Shown piece after piece: positions 35,617-43,830 of a DNA stretch of 64,000 nt (the stretch's first letter is position 1; the number at the start of each line of letters is the position of its first letter). The stretch comes from Saprospirales bacterium. GTDB taxonomy: Bacteria > Bacteroidota > Bacteroidia > Chitinophagales > Saprospiraceae. The translations under genes were made by a program, and so were the position numbers. Under the pieces are notes generated by a model. That model did not search any database. It saw only the letters and a list, made by a program, of their open reading frames with translations, and was not told the DNA's origin. The stretch is from the NCBI GenBank assembly GCA_016719895.1, contig JADJYG010000017.1:127292-191291 (forward strand), given 5' to 3'.

Positions 35617-36759
35617 ATGAGCGTTTACCAACAAGCCGAATCCATCGAACTGGTGCACAGCGGAGCGGACTATTTCTCCCGCCTGGCCGGGCTGTTGGAC
35701 GAAGCCCGGGAAACGGTACACCTGCAAACCTATATTTACAAGGACGATGACACCGGCAGGCGGGTGGCCGCAGCGCTCCGGCGTGCCGCCGCGCGTGGTG
35801 TACAGGTTTGGGTGATGGTGGACGGTTACGGCTCCAATGACCTGCCGGCCGAATTCATCCGCGATCTGCAGCAGGCCGGCGTAGCTTTTCGTTTTTTCCG
35901 AAACCTTGCGTCGTTTTGGCACTGGCGGTTCGGCCGCACCCTGCACCACAAAGTGGTGGTTGTGGATGCCGCACAGGCGCTCGTCGGCGGCATAAACATT
36001 GCCGACAAGTACCGGGGCACCGCCGGCGAAACAGCCTGGCTGGATTTTGCCGTGTACATCCGCGGGCAGGTTTGCCAACAATTGTTTCACCTGTGCGCCG
36101 ACATTTTTTACCAGGAATACTGGAAAAAACACCGCAACGCCAGGGGGCAATTTGCCCTGCTCCCCGGCGGTGACCGCAGCGGCAGGATCGCTTTCCGGCT
36201 GAACGACTGGATGCGGCGGCGCACGGAGATTTACCAAAGCTATACGAAGGGCATTTCCGCAGCGCGGCAATCGCTGGTCATCGTAGCCAGTTATTTCCTG
36301 CCGGGCCGCAGCGTCCGCCAGCGTTTAAATGCGGCGGTGCGCCGCGGCGTGGAGGTCCGCATCCTGCTCACCGGCCCCTCCGATATCGAATTGTCGCGCG
36401 TGGCCGAACAATACCTGGCCGAATGGTTGCTGCGCCGCGGTATGCGCGTTTTTCAATGGAACCATTCGGTGATGCACGGAAAGGGTATCCTCACCGACGG
36501 TCAATGGGCCAGCCTCGGCTCGTACAACGTCAACCGCCTGAGCCGTTTTCGAAGCCTCGAACTCAACGTCGACATTGCGGACCCCCGTTTTGTCCAGCAA
36601 TTCGACTTGTATCTGGACGACCTGTTGCTGCGCCAATGCGTGGAGCTGACGCTCGAAAACATACCCGCGTTTTCGAGCCGTTGGGGCCGTCTGAAAGCGC
36701 GGGTCGCCTACCATTTCTCCGTTTATCTGATGCGGGTATTGTTTCCCGGGCGGCGCTAG
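35617..36759 (+). CDS. Phospholipase D/cardiolipin synthase-like protein
   Basis: A 380-residue protein with two HxK(x4)D catalytic motifs: HHKVVVVD at about residues 107-114, followed by GGINIAD, and HGKGILTD at about residues 286-293, followed by GSYNVN. This is the duplicated phospholipase-D fold of cardiolipin synthases and of related phosphatidyltransferases. It lacks the N-terminal transmembrane helices of ClsA, so it resembles the ClsB/soluble type. The ATG at 35617 begins MSVYQQAESIELVHSG, the usual start; longer upstream reading is unlikely. It likely exchanges phosphatidyl groups at the membrane; a nuclease-like activity cannot be excluded. It is convergent with ppx/gppA. Confidence 0.87.
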   Translation: MSVYQQAESIELVHSGADYFSRLAGLLDEARETVHLQTYIYKDDDTGRRVAAALRRAAARGVQVWVMVDGYGSNDLPAEFIRDLQQAGVAFRFFRNLASFWHWRFGRTLHHKVVVVDAAQALVGGINIADKYRGTAGETAWLDFAVYIRGQVCQQLFHLCADIFYQEYWKKHRNARGQFALLPGGDRSGRIAFRLNDWMRRRTEIYQSYTKGISAARQSLVIVASYFLPGRSVRQRLNAAVRRGVEVRILLTGPSDIELSRVAEQYLAEWLLRRGMRVFQWNHSVMHGKGILTDGQWASLGSYNVNRLSRFRSLELNVDIADPRFVQQFDLYLDDLLLRQCVELTLENIPAFSSRWGRLKARVAYHFSVYLMRVLFPGRR

Positions 36760-36778
36760 CGGTTGAACCATGCCGCCG

Positions 36779-37684
36779 TTATAGCTCTGCCAGCATACCT
36801 TCTTTCATGGAATACACGGAGGTGTAAATCTCCCGCATATAGCCGCGCCGGAGGATATGGTGGATGAGTATGATGCCCACGACGATCATCTCCCGGCGCT
36901 CGGGGATCAGCCCTTCCCATTTTTCGCGCTCCGCCAGCGTGCTGTGGATAATGTTCGTATACAAGGGTTCAAACCTGGAAACCGGTATCCAGCCGTACAA
37001 GGGCGGTTTGACGGCAGGGTCGAGCAGCAGGTGGTCGATAATATCGAAAGCGCCGGCGGCGCCAATGAGCGTGGGCGCCGGAAAACGCCCGAGCGCTTCC
37101 CAAAGCCCGGCAAGCGCCACATCCAGATAGGCCTCTACGGCCGCAACCTCCTCCGGGGCGATCGGGTCGCTTTTGTGAAAACGGCGGAATAATACGGCCA
37201 CGCCGACCGGGAAACTCGATTGCCAAACCGGCTGGCCGGCCTCGGCAATCACTATTTCTACACTTCCGCCGCCTATATCCATCACCAACACCCGGTTGTC
37301 CGGAAACGGAACCGCCTGTTGTACCCCCTTGAAAATGAGCAAGGCTTCCCGCTGGCCGTCGATGGCCTCCGCCCGGATACCCGTCGTTTCCAGGACGGCA
37401 GCCAGAAATGCCGGGGCATTTTGGGCCGTGCGCAGGGCAGCCGTTCCAAAAGCGCGCACGGAGGCAAGGGGTACGCCGTGCGCAGCCAGGCGCTGGCCGA
37501 AGCGTTGCAAGGCAGCCAGCCCGCGCGCAAACGCCGCGTCGCCGATCCGCTCCACCCCTTCTTCAGCCAGTTTTACAAAAATGCGCTCGCGCAAAACGGG
37601 ATGCCAGCCTCCCCCATCCTTCCGCTCAGCGATCAGCAGGTGAAACGTGTTGGTTCCCAGATCAATAACGGCGTGTTTTGCCAT
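36779..37684 (-). CDS. Ppx/GppA-family phosphatase (exopolyphosphatase-like)
   Basis: A 301-residue ASKHA-fold phosphatase. The phosphate-1 motif IDLGTNTFHLLIAE is at residues 7-20 and the second phosphate-binding motif VMDIGGGSVEIVI at about residues 131-143. It is short compared with E. coli Ppx (about 510 residues) and lacks the C-terminal HD-like domains, so it belongs to the short two-domain form common in Bacteroidota. It hydrolyses polyphosphate or pppGpp; the sequence does not discriminate. It lies 36 bp after the PorT-like gene on the same strand. Confidence 0.87.
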   Translation of the reverse strand: MAKHAVIDLGTNTFHLLIAERKDGGGWHPVLRERIFVKLAEEGVERIGDAAFARGLAALQRFGQRLAAHGVPLASVRAFGTAALRTAQNAPAFLAAVLETTGIRAEAIDGQREALLIFKGVQQAVPFPDNRVLVMDIGGGSVEIVIAEAGQPVWQSSFPVGVAVLFRRFHKSDPIAPEEVAAVEAYLDVALAGLWEALGRFPAPTLIGAAGAFDIIDHLLLDPAVKPPLYGWIPVSRFEPLYTNIIHSTLAEREKWEGLIPERREMIVVGIILIHHILRRGYMREIYTSVYSMKEGMLAEL

Positions 37685-37720
37685 TTTTTTGTACGTCGTG
37701 GATGCGTTTGCGGCGTCGCT

Positions 37721-38401
37721 TTAAAAAAGATACATGGTCTGAAAAGCCAAAAAGTGCTCATTCAGGGAATTGGCAAAAGTGGCGCCCGGCTGGTTGGGAT
37801 CGTACAGGCGGTTGAAGGCCCGGTGGTACCGCGCGGTGAATCCGAGGTGTTTGCTGGCAAAAAAACTGGCGCCAATGACAAAACAAAAGCTGTTGCGGTT
37901 CAAGCCGGGCAAGGCCGGCGTTATGCCTGCAATCGAACCATCGGAATCATCCTTGTAGCCCAGCAATCGGGCATACGACAAGCCTGCGTTGAAATGCACG
38001 CGGTAAAAATCCACATCCTCCGGGTCGCCGTTCGCCGGCCAGTCGTGATAGTGCCATTGCAGGGGCACTTCGATGTAGTTCAGCGTTGTTTTAAAATAGG
38101 GCGGCGTTTTCGCTTCGTTGCGGCTGCCGCGCTGGGTAAACAACAATTCGATACTGGCATCCTGCTTCGGGCGCAACACGATGATGCCGCGCAAGCCGCC
38201 CTGCAAACCGACTTTGTTGTACCCGGCGGAAGCGTCGCCGTCGATCTGGGAAGCCGTAATCCCGGCTATAATCCCGGCCTTAAACCGTTGGGTACGCTGC
38301 GCCGGTGCGCCGGCGGGAAACGACAACAAGGCTGCGATCAAAAAAACGGCGCCATACCACCGGCAGCCGGGAAAACATGGGGTAGGATTGAACATTCGCA
38401 T
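37721..38401 (-). CDS. PorT-like outer-membrane beta-barrel protein
   Basis: A 226-residue exported protein. It has a signal peptide (about residues 1-35; AVFLIAALLSFPAGAPAQ) and then an eight-stranded-barrel-like pattern beginning FKAGIIAGITASQIDGD and including LNYIEVPLQWHY, a hallmark of the outer-membrane beta-barrel (PorT/OmpW-like) family of Bacteroidota. It ends in FQTMYLF with the aromatic terminal residue of barrel proteins. Start at 38401 or at the second Met (38395). Function within T9SS or in general outer-membrane structure cannot be told from sequence. Confidence 0.82.
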   Translation of the reverse strand: MRMFNPTPCFPGCRWYGAVFLIAALLSFPAGAPAQRTQRFKAGIIAGITASQIDGDASAGYNKVGLQGGLRGIIVLRPKQDASIELLFTQRGSRNEAKTPPYFKTTLNYIEVPLQWHYHDWPANGDPEDVDFYRVHFNAGLSYARLLGYKDDSDGSIAGITPALPGLNRNSFCFVIGASFFASKHLGFTARYHRAFNRLYDPNQPGATFANSLNEHFLAFQTMYLF

Positions 38402-38417
38402 AGTGGTAAAATTTGGA

Positions 38418-38425
38418 TACTTTTG
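38418..38425 (+). promoter_or_regulatory. Candidate -7 element of the 38538-42303 operon
   Basis: TACTTTTG (TAnnTTTG), 113 bp upstream of the first gene of the plus-strand operon. A TTTG 3 bp upstream is too close to be the -33 element. Confidence 0.45.
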
Positions 38426-38537
38426 CGCATCGCCCATCGTGGGAACCGATTCAGCCGTGGCATGTGCAACACCTGCTGCGCCAGGTTTCTTGCCCGCAGC
38501 ATAAAACAACGCGGCACAAATCGGCAGCGAAGATAGA

Positions 38538-38825
38538 ATGCTTATGCGCTACACTCAAACAACGCTGAAAAAACTGGAAGAGTTATTCGCCGAGCTGGAC
38601 TACGCCGTTCGTTATGAAAAAGGCAGCTTCCAAAGCGGCTATTGTATCGTCGAACACCGAAAAATAGCCGTGGTAAACAAATTCTTTGATACCGAAGGCC
38701 GGATCAATTGCCTGCTGGAAATTCTGTCCAGCCTGGAATACGATCCGCAAGACCTTTCCGAAAAATCGCGCGAACTGATCGGAAAGTGGCAAAATACATC
38801 GAAACAGCAGCCCGGAAAACCCTAA
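38538..38825 (+). CDS. Small conserved Bacteroidota protein of unknown function
   Basis: A 95-residue protein (YTQTTLKKLEELFAELDYAVRYEKGSF...IVVNKFF-like core) of a type found as a hypothetical protein across Bacteroidota. It is mostly soluble and charged, with no transmembrane segment. The start is ATG at 38538 or 38544. It is followed after 15 bp by the metallo-hydrolase gene, and conservation of this pair has been the usual context as far as I recall. No function is assigned. Confidence 0.72.
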   Translation: MLMRYTQTTLKKLEELFAELDYAVRYEKGSFQSGYCIVEHRKIAVVNKFFDTEGRINCLLEILSSLEYDPQDLSEKSRELIGKWQNTSKQQPGKP

Positions 38826-38840
38826 ACCACGCTCTGCACC

Positions 38841-39602
38841 TTGAAACTCACGCTGCTCGGTACCGGCACTTCTCAAGGCATCCCCGTCATTGGCTGCGAC
38901 TGCCCGGTTTGCGCTTCCAGCGACCCACTCGACCAGCGCCTGCGGAGCTCCGCACTGCTGATCGACGGCGACACGAATATCCTGATCGATGCCGGCCCCG
39001 ACCTGCGCCAGCAGATGCTGCGTGCCCGCGTCCGCCACCTCGATGCTATCCTGCTCACCCACGAACACAACGACCACGTGATCGGGCTGGACGATATCCG
39101 GCCGTTCAATTTCAGCACGGGCCACCCCATGTCCGTGTACGCGCAAGACCGCGTGGCCGCCGATGTCCGCCACCGGTTTGCTTATATCTTCGGCGACCCT
39201 GTACCGGGCCTGCCGCGCATCGAGCTGCATATTATTGATAAAGACAGCCGCCTTCATTTCAACAGCCTGGAGGTACAAACCATCGGCATACAGCACGGCA
39301 GGCTGCCCATTCTGGGTTTCCGGTTTGGAGAAATGACCTATCTGACCGACGTAAAATCAATCCCCCCGGATGAGCAGATAAAAATAACCGGCTCCCGGTA
39401 CCTGGTAATCAATGCGCTCCGGCAACGCCCGCATACCACGCACCTGAGCCTGTCCGAAGCCCTCGACCTGATCGGGCGCCTGCGCCCCGAACACGCCTGG
39501 ATCACCCATATCAGTCATGAAATGGGACGGGCCGCCGATGTGCTGCCCTTGTTGCCGCCCGGCGTGTCGCTGGCATACGATGGCCTTGAAATAGAATGGT
39601 AA
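38841..39602 (+). CDS. MBL-fold metallo-hydrolase, PhnP-like
   Basis: A 253-residue metallo-beta-lactamase-fold hydrolase. The N-terminus is LTLLGTGTSQGIPVIGCDCPVC, with the CxCxxC-like group that binds a structural zinc in PhnP. The active-site motif THEHNDH (HxHxDH) is at about residues 72-78 and further His ligands follow (TIGIQHG, THISHEMG). PhnP is a phosphodiesterase acting on cyclic ribosyl phosphates; the Bacteroidota homologues are broadly annotated as MBL hydrolases, and the substrate here is unknown. The start codon is TTG at 38841 and gives the canonical LTLLGTGTSQG beginning. Confidence 0.87.
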   Translation: MKLTLLGTGTSQGIPVIGCDCPVCASSDPLDQRLRSSALLIDGDTNILIDAGPDLRQQMLRARVRHLDAILLTHEHNDHVIGLDDIRPFNFSTGHPMSVYAQDRVAADVRHRFAYIFGDPVPGLPRIELHIIDKDSRLHFNSLEVQTIGIQHGRLPILGFRFGEMTYLTDVKSIPPDEQIKITGSRYLVINALRQRPHTTHLSLSEALDLIGRLRPEHAWITHISHEMGRAADVLPLLPPGVSLAYDGLEIEW

Positions 39603-39650
39603 CTCCGTTAAAAATCCAGTCTGGCCAAGTACAAATCAATTTGACCGCCC

Positions 39651-40736
39651 GTGCAAAACGAAAAAACAGCACCTGCCGCCGCCAACATCCTCCCCTGGGC
39701 CGACCGCCTGCGCAACCTGGCTACTTTGCTGGTGTTGGCCATACACGTCGCGGCGCCCTTGTCGCACGAAGACCCAAACCTGGACACCTGGAACTGGTGG
39801 GCCGCCAACTGGTGGGACGCCCTGGGCAGGCCGTCCGTCAATCTGTTCGTCATGCTCAGCGGGTTTTTGCTGTTCGGCAAACACGACACCACGGAGACCT
39901 TCCTGCGCAAGCGGTTTGCCCGGGTATTGATCCCCTCGCTGGTATGGATGGCGCCCTACCTGCTGTACAACCATTTTGCCCACAACAATCCCGCAACCCT
40001 GCAGGAAGCCCTGGTGAAACTCGTGCAGGGGCCCGTGCATTATCACCTCTGGTTTATTTACCTTATCCTCGGTTTATACCTCGTCTATCCCGTGCTCCGC
40101 CCCTGGGTGCAGCAGGCCCGGGAACGCGATTTCTGGTATTTTTTTGCCGCCTGCGCACTGGGCACCTGGCTGTATAAGGTTCTGGTGGTTTTTTACCACC
40201 TCAAGATCGGGTTGCACATGGAGTTGTTCACCAACCAGATCGGGCACTTTGTACTGGGCTACTACCTGGCCAACAAGGTGCTGGCCGGAGAATCTGCCGC
40301 CGTGCCCGGCATCGCGCCATGGCCGTTTTCCAGGCGGCAAATCACCTTGCTCGCCCTGGCGCTCATCGGCGCCAGCACGGTATTCACCGCCGTAGCCGGC
40401 TACTGGCATAGCAGTCTGAAAGGAAGTTTTCAGCCCTATTTCTACGATTACCTTGCGCCAAACGTCACGCTTGGCGCCATCGGCTGGCTGTTGCTGGCCC
40501 GGCACAACTGGAACCGCCGCCCATTGCTCGAAGTGGAAAGTTTGCTTGCCGTTTGCAGCTTTGGTATATACCTGGTTCATGTGTTCGTAATGGACTGGTT
40601 GGCGCAGTGCGGGTACTGGCACAGCAAAGGCCACCCTGCCAAGGCTATTCCCCTTGTTCTGGCCATGACCGCCCTGTTTAGTTTCCTGGCAATCCTACTG
40701 ATCCGTTCACTACCTTTTGGAAAGAAAATCGTCTGA
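39651..40736 (+). CDS. Acyltransferase-3 family membrane protein
   Basis: A 361-residue integral membrane O-acyltransferase (OafA/YrhL, Acyl_transf_3). It begins WADRLRNLATLLVLAIHV, where the catalytic His of TM1 lies, and has about ten transmembrane helices (NLFVMLSGFLLFGK, YHLWFIYLILGLYLVYPVL and others). It ends with a basic tail FGKKIV. Members acetylate or acylate surface sugars. The start is GTG at 39651. It is 4 bp upstream of the isoprenoid-synthase-like gene, so the two are translationally coupled. A role in surface-glycolipid or carotenoid modification is possible. Confidence 0.86.
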   Translation: MQNEKTAPAAANILPWADRLRNLATLLVLAIHVAAPLSHEDPNLDTWNWWAANWWDALGRPSVNLFVMLSGFLLFGKHDTTETFLRKRFARVLIPSLVWMAPYLLYNHFAHNNPATLQEALVKLVQGPVHYHLWFIYLILGLYLVYPVLRPWVQQARERDFWYFFAACALGTWLYKVLVVFYHLKIGLHMELFTNQIGHFVLGYYLANKVLAGESAAVPGIAPWPFSRRQITLLALALIGASTVFTAVAGYWHSSLKGSFQPYFYDYLAPNVTLGAIGWLLLARHNWNRRPLLEVESLLAVCSFGIYLVHVFVMDWLAQCGYWHSKGHPAKAIPLVLAMTALFSFLAILLIRSLPFGKKIV

Positions 40737-40739
40737 CCC

Positions 40740-41732
40740 GTGCGGACGCTCCTTGCCCACTGGTGTTACCTGGCGCCCGCTACCGCCCGCCTGGCATGTA
40801 CCTACAGACAGGCAGGCCTGTATTTCCGCCGGCGGGCGCTGCGCGACCTCGATTTGCCGCCGACTATACTGCCGGACCCGCTGATGCACCGGCGCTGGCG
40901 GCATTATTTTGGAGGCGCCGGTTTCCTTTGCGCGGTGTTCTGCCAACTCCGGGGTAAAAGGCTGCGCCCAGCCGAGATCCGGCGCGTATGCCTGCTGGCT
41001 GCCCTGGCCGGCTTTTTCGACGACCTGGCCGACCAGGTTTGCCAGGACGATGATTCCGGCAAGCGGTGGCGCGACAATCCCGAGCATTATGGCCGAACAG
41101 CCGATTCCAGCGGCTTTGCCCTCCACATACTGCAAAAAATATATGACAGCCTGCCGCCTGAACACCTGGAAGCATTCAAACAAAACCTCCACCGGGTTTT
41201 CAACATCGAAACCGCAGGGCGTCAACGGCAGGGCGCTCCGGTTGACCAGAGCGAACTTGGCGCCCTCACGGCTGAAAAGGGGGCCTGCTCGGTACTGCTT
41301 TTCCGCCTGTTGCTCGATCATCCGCTTGCAGACGCCGAGCGCCGGGCACTGTCGGAGCTCGGCAGCCTGATCCAACTGGCCGATGATATGTTCGACCTGT
41401 GGTTCGACCGGCTAAACGGCACGGTTACCCTCCCTACCCTGCTCCTCGAAAAAAATGACCTCAAACAACTGCAGGACCTGCTGGAACGCCAGGTATCCGG
41501 CACTGTCCGGGCGTTCCGGCAACTGCCCGTCGGCGTTTACCGCCGGGAAAGCACCCTGCGGACGGTTCATTTTCTGGTCAGTATTTCACGGGTTTGTCTG
41601 CGCCACTACCACAGGTTGCAAAAAAAGCGCGGAACTTTGCCCCTCGACAACCGCAAAGCCATGGTCGTGGATATGGCCCGGAGCGGCCACCGCGGGCAAA
41701 CGGTTTGGGAAGTAATGATGAATGATGAATAA
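40740..41732 (+). CDS. Class 1 isoprenoid-biosynthesis-enzyme-like protein
   Basis: A 330-residue all-helical protein with two acidic motifs: FFDDLADQVCQDD at about residues 92-104 and IQLADDMFDLWFD at about residues 212-224. They resemble the first and second Asp-rich Mg-pyrophosphate motifs of class 1 isoprenoid synthases, but the first is DDxxD-like rather than a perfect DDxxD. It is of a type annotated in Bacteroidota as class 1 isoprenoid biosynthesis enzyme; substrate and product are unknown. The start is GTG at 40740. The last codons overlap the gmhA start. The link with a membrane acyltransferase and a heptose isomerase suggests a surface-lipid role. Confidence 0.7.
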   Translation: MRTLLAHWCYLAPATARLACTYRQAGLYFRRRALRDLDLPPTILPDPLMHRRWRHYFGGAGFLCAVFCQLRGKRLRPAEIRRVCLLAALAGFFDDLADQVCQDDDSGKRWRDNPEHYGRTADSSGFALHILQKIYDSLPPEHLEAFKQNLHRVFNIETAGRQRQGAPVDQSELGALTAEKGACSVLLFRLLLDHPLADAERRALSELGSLIQLADDMFDLWFDRLNGTVTLPTLLLEKNDLKQLQDLLERQVSGTVRAFRQLPVGVYRRESTLRTVHFLVSISRVCLRHYHRLQKKRGTLPLDNRKAMVVDMARSGHRGQTVWEVMMNDE

Positions 41733-42303
41733 AATAATTGAAATATCTGTTCGCGAGAGTATTGCCGTAAAACAGGCGTTGCTGGCCGACGAAGCCCTTT
41801 TACAGAACATTGAAAGCTTGGCACAGCACATGATTCGCAGCTTCCGGCAAGGCGGTAAGGTCTTGTTTTGCGGCAATGGCGGCAGTGCTGCCGACGCGCA
41901 GCATATCGCCGCAGAGTTGTCGGGCCGTTTTTACACCGACCGGCCGCCGCTTTTTGCCGAGGCGCTGCACGTCAACACCTCCTACCTTACGGCCGTAGCC
42001 AACGATTACGGCTACGAACAGGTCTTTTCCCGGATGGTGCAGGCAGCAGGCCGCCCCGGCGATATCCTGGTGGCGATCAGTACCTCGGGCAATTCGGAGA
42101 GCATCCTCCGGGCAACCGCCATGGCCCACCAACAGGGCATGCTGGTGGCTGGCCTCACCGGGGCCTCCGGGGGGCGCCTGGCCAGCACGTGCGACGTATT
42201 GCTGAATGTTCCTTCCGCCGACACGCCCCGCATTCAGGAAGCCCATATCCTGATCGGTCATATCTTGTGTGCGATGGTGGAAGCAGCGTTGTTTCCAAAA
42301 TAA
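41722..42303 (+). CDS. gmhA: D-sedoheptulose-7-phosphate isomerase (SIS domain)
   Basis: A 193-residue SIS-domain isomerase converting sedoheptulose-7-phosphate to D-glycero-D-manno-heptose-7-phosphate, the first step of ADP-heptose synthesis for lipopolysaccharide. Visible are GGKVLFCGNGGSAADAQHIA, the Glu and His residues of the family active site in the following helices, and AISTSGNSESIL. The ATG at 41722 overlaps the preceding gene by 11 bp, the tightest coupling in this operon. The other heptose genes (hldE, gmhB) are not in the window. Downstream lies 590 bp of inverted-repeat-rich DNA. Confidence 0.93.
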   Translation: MMNKIIEISVRESIAVKQALLADEALLQNIESLAQHMIRSFRQGGKVLFCGNGGSAADAQHIAAELSGRFYTDRPPLFAEALHVNTSYLTAVANDYGYEQVFSRMVQAAGRPGDILVAISTSGNSESILRATAMAHQQGMLVAGLTGASGGRLASTCDVLLNVPSADTPRIQEAHILIGHILCAMVEAALFPK

Positions 42304-42340
42304 TTCTGATTCAGGCAAAGTCATTGCCCCGTTGAGAAAC

Positions 42341-42427
42341 CTCCGTGAGCCTCCTTTACCTTTGTGAGCCTCTGTGAAACAAAACCTATTCCACAGAGGC
42401 TCACAAAGGTAAAGGAGGCTCACGGAG
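42341..42427. repeat. Perfect 36-bp inverted repeat with 15-nt loop
   Basis: Arms 42341-42376 (starting CTCCGTGAGCCTCC) and 42392-42427 are exact reverse complements over 36 bp. Inside each arm a GTGAGCCTC motif occurs twice. There is no T-tract after the second arm (GATGAAAAAAT). It lies 38 bp after gmhA. It may still stop transcription as a very strong hairpin. Confidence 0.9.
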
Positions 42428-42449
42428 ATGAAAAAATACGCTATGATCC

Positions 42450-42659
42450 AGCAATTCTCGGTTTGCAGATAGTTCTTATATGACAGACCGCGAAGAAGTG
42501 ATTCTCGCTTTGCCTTTAACCACCGATCCTCTGGGGACTTGTCATGTTGGAAACAGCCACACAAGCCAAATTTTACGCTGAAATGTTGGCTTGTGTGGCT
42601 GTTTCCAACATGACAAGCCCCCGTTAACGTGAAGAATTGGTGCAAACCGAGAATTGCTG
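42450..42659. repeat. Dispersed repeat (copy B) split by a 32-bp palindrome, plus an inverted fragment
   Basis: 42495-42524 and 42618-42659 together match the repeat at 11138-11205. Between them sits a palindrome with perfect 32-bp arms, 42538-42569 (CTTGTCATGTTGG...) and 42586-42617, a 16-nt loop and outer GGGG/CCCC. A third fragment, the inverse of TGCAAACCGAGAATTGCTG, is at 42450-42468. Confidence 0.8.
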
Positions 42660-42849
42660 ACCGCGAAGCGGTCAAATTTGAATAGCCCCGGGATTCACCC
42701 GGGGCTAAAGGGGCAAATATTTAACAACCGCGTAGCGGTTGAATTTTGGTTTAAATTGTTGATGTTCAACCGCTTCACGGTTGGTTCTTGGACCGAACAC
42801 CTACCCCGAGTGAAATTCGGGGCTATTCAAATTCGACCGCCTTGCGGTC
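42659..42849. repeat. Large imperfect inverted repeat flanked by 17-bp direct repeats
   Basis: Outer arms 42659-42706 and 42801-42849 (GACCGCGAAGCGGTC, AGCCCCG and related blocks) and inner arms 42726-42743 and 42765-42782 (AACCGCGTAGCGGTTGAA) are about 85-90% complementary. CAAACCGAGAATTGCTG occurs at 42643-42659 and again at 42871-42887, immediately outside. Confidence 0.75.
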
Positions 42850-42890
42850 TTTGTAGATTACAACTTTTTACAAACCGAGAATTGCTGGCT

Positions 42891-43763
42891 ATGATCCACC
42901 CAATCTTCCTTCACGTTATTTTGGCGCTGCTTCCGGTAGCCCTATCCGGCCAGGGCCCGCTTGACGGCTTTCTCAAGGGCAAGGGCGCGCTGGACCTGGC
43001 GCCGTCGATTTCGTTCAACTCCGCCCGTAATTTTGCCGGCGCCGGCGGGCGGACCTTTCCCATTGCGTACAAAGGCAGCATGATCAGTTTATTCGCCGAA
43101 TATGGCCTGAGCCGGCGCGTCGATTTGGTCGCTACAGCCGCCTATGTGTTCACATCCAACCGGAGCGGCCTGCAGGATGGAGGGATTTTTCTGAAATACC
43201 GGCCCCTGCGGCTGGCCCTTAACGGTGCAGGCCAAATCGACCTGCTCCTGGGTAGCGGACTCGGCTTTCCGCTCGCTAACTATGCGCCCGCCGAATCCGG
43301 GGCCCTGGGCCAAAAGGCGCTTATCCTGCCCGCCCGGATACTGGTGCAATGGCAAACCCCGCCGGGGTTCTTCTTCCTGCTCGCCGGAGGGTATAACGTC
43401 CGCTTCGACCGGCTCCGCGAAAACGATGTTGCCGCCATCCGGAAACTGCGACCGGATTACACCCCCACGCAACCCGCCAATTTCAGCTCCCTGCTCCTGA
43501 AAGCCGGATTCCCGACTGCCCGGTATTACCTGGATGCCTGGCTTGAATGGCAGCATACCCGCACCGGCAGCGACTTTTTGCCCGGCCAACCCGACCTGCC
43601 GCAGTCCTTCGGCGTATCGTATACCCAAGCCGGCGGCACCCTTTTTTATTCCGAGACCGGCAAAAACGGCTTTTTTATCAGCGGCGGGTACATTTTCAGC
43701 GGACGCAACGCCAACCGCCTGCTGCGCCTGACCGCCGGCATGGTTTTTAAGTTTAGTTTATAA
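42891..43763 (+). CDS. Putative outer-membrane protein
   Basis: A 290-residue exported protein with signal peptide MIHPIFLHVILALLPVALSGQ, followed by alternating beta-rich sequence (LFAEYGLSRRVDLVATAAYVF, FFLLAGGYNVRFDRL). It ends TAGMVFKFSL, as in outer-membrane beta-barrels. No named family is recognised. The ATG at 42891 is placed immediately after the dispersed repeat CAAACCGAGAATTGCTGGCT, so the repeat supplies the upstream sequence of this gene. The stop codon forms the first bases of the bidirectional terminator. Confidence 0.75.
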   Translation: MIHPIFLHVILALLPVALSGQGPLDGFLKGKGALDLAPSISFNSARNFAGAGGRTFPIAYKGSMISLFAEYGLSRRVDLVATAAYVFTSNRSGLQDGGIFLKYRPLRLALNGAGQIDLLLGSGLGFPLANYAPAESGALGQKALILPARILVQWQTPPGFFFLLAGGYNVRFDRLRENDVAAIRKLRPDYTPTQPANFSSLLLKAGFPTARYYLDAWLEWQHTRTGSDFLPGQPDLPQSFGVSYTQAGGTLFYSETGKNGFFISGGYIFSGRNANRLLRLTAGMVFKFSL

Positions 43764-43830
43764 CCTGACAGGTCGGAATAAAAACGGCCAGCCAAAAAGC
43801 CGGCCGTTTTTATTCCGACCTGTCAGGTTA
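43761..43830. terminator. Bidirectional terminator: perfect 29-bp stem containing both stop codons
   Basis: Arms 43761-43789 (starting TAACCTGACAGGTCGGAA) and 43802-43830 are exact reverse complements with a 12-nt loop. Each strand has a run of five T within the stem (AAAAACGGCC on the opposite arm). The stop of the plus-strand gene is 43761-43763 and the stop of the convergent M36 gene is 43828-43830. Confidence 0.85.
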
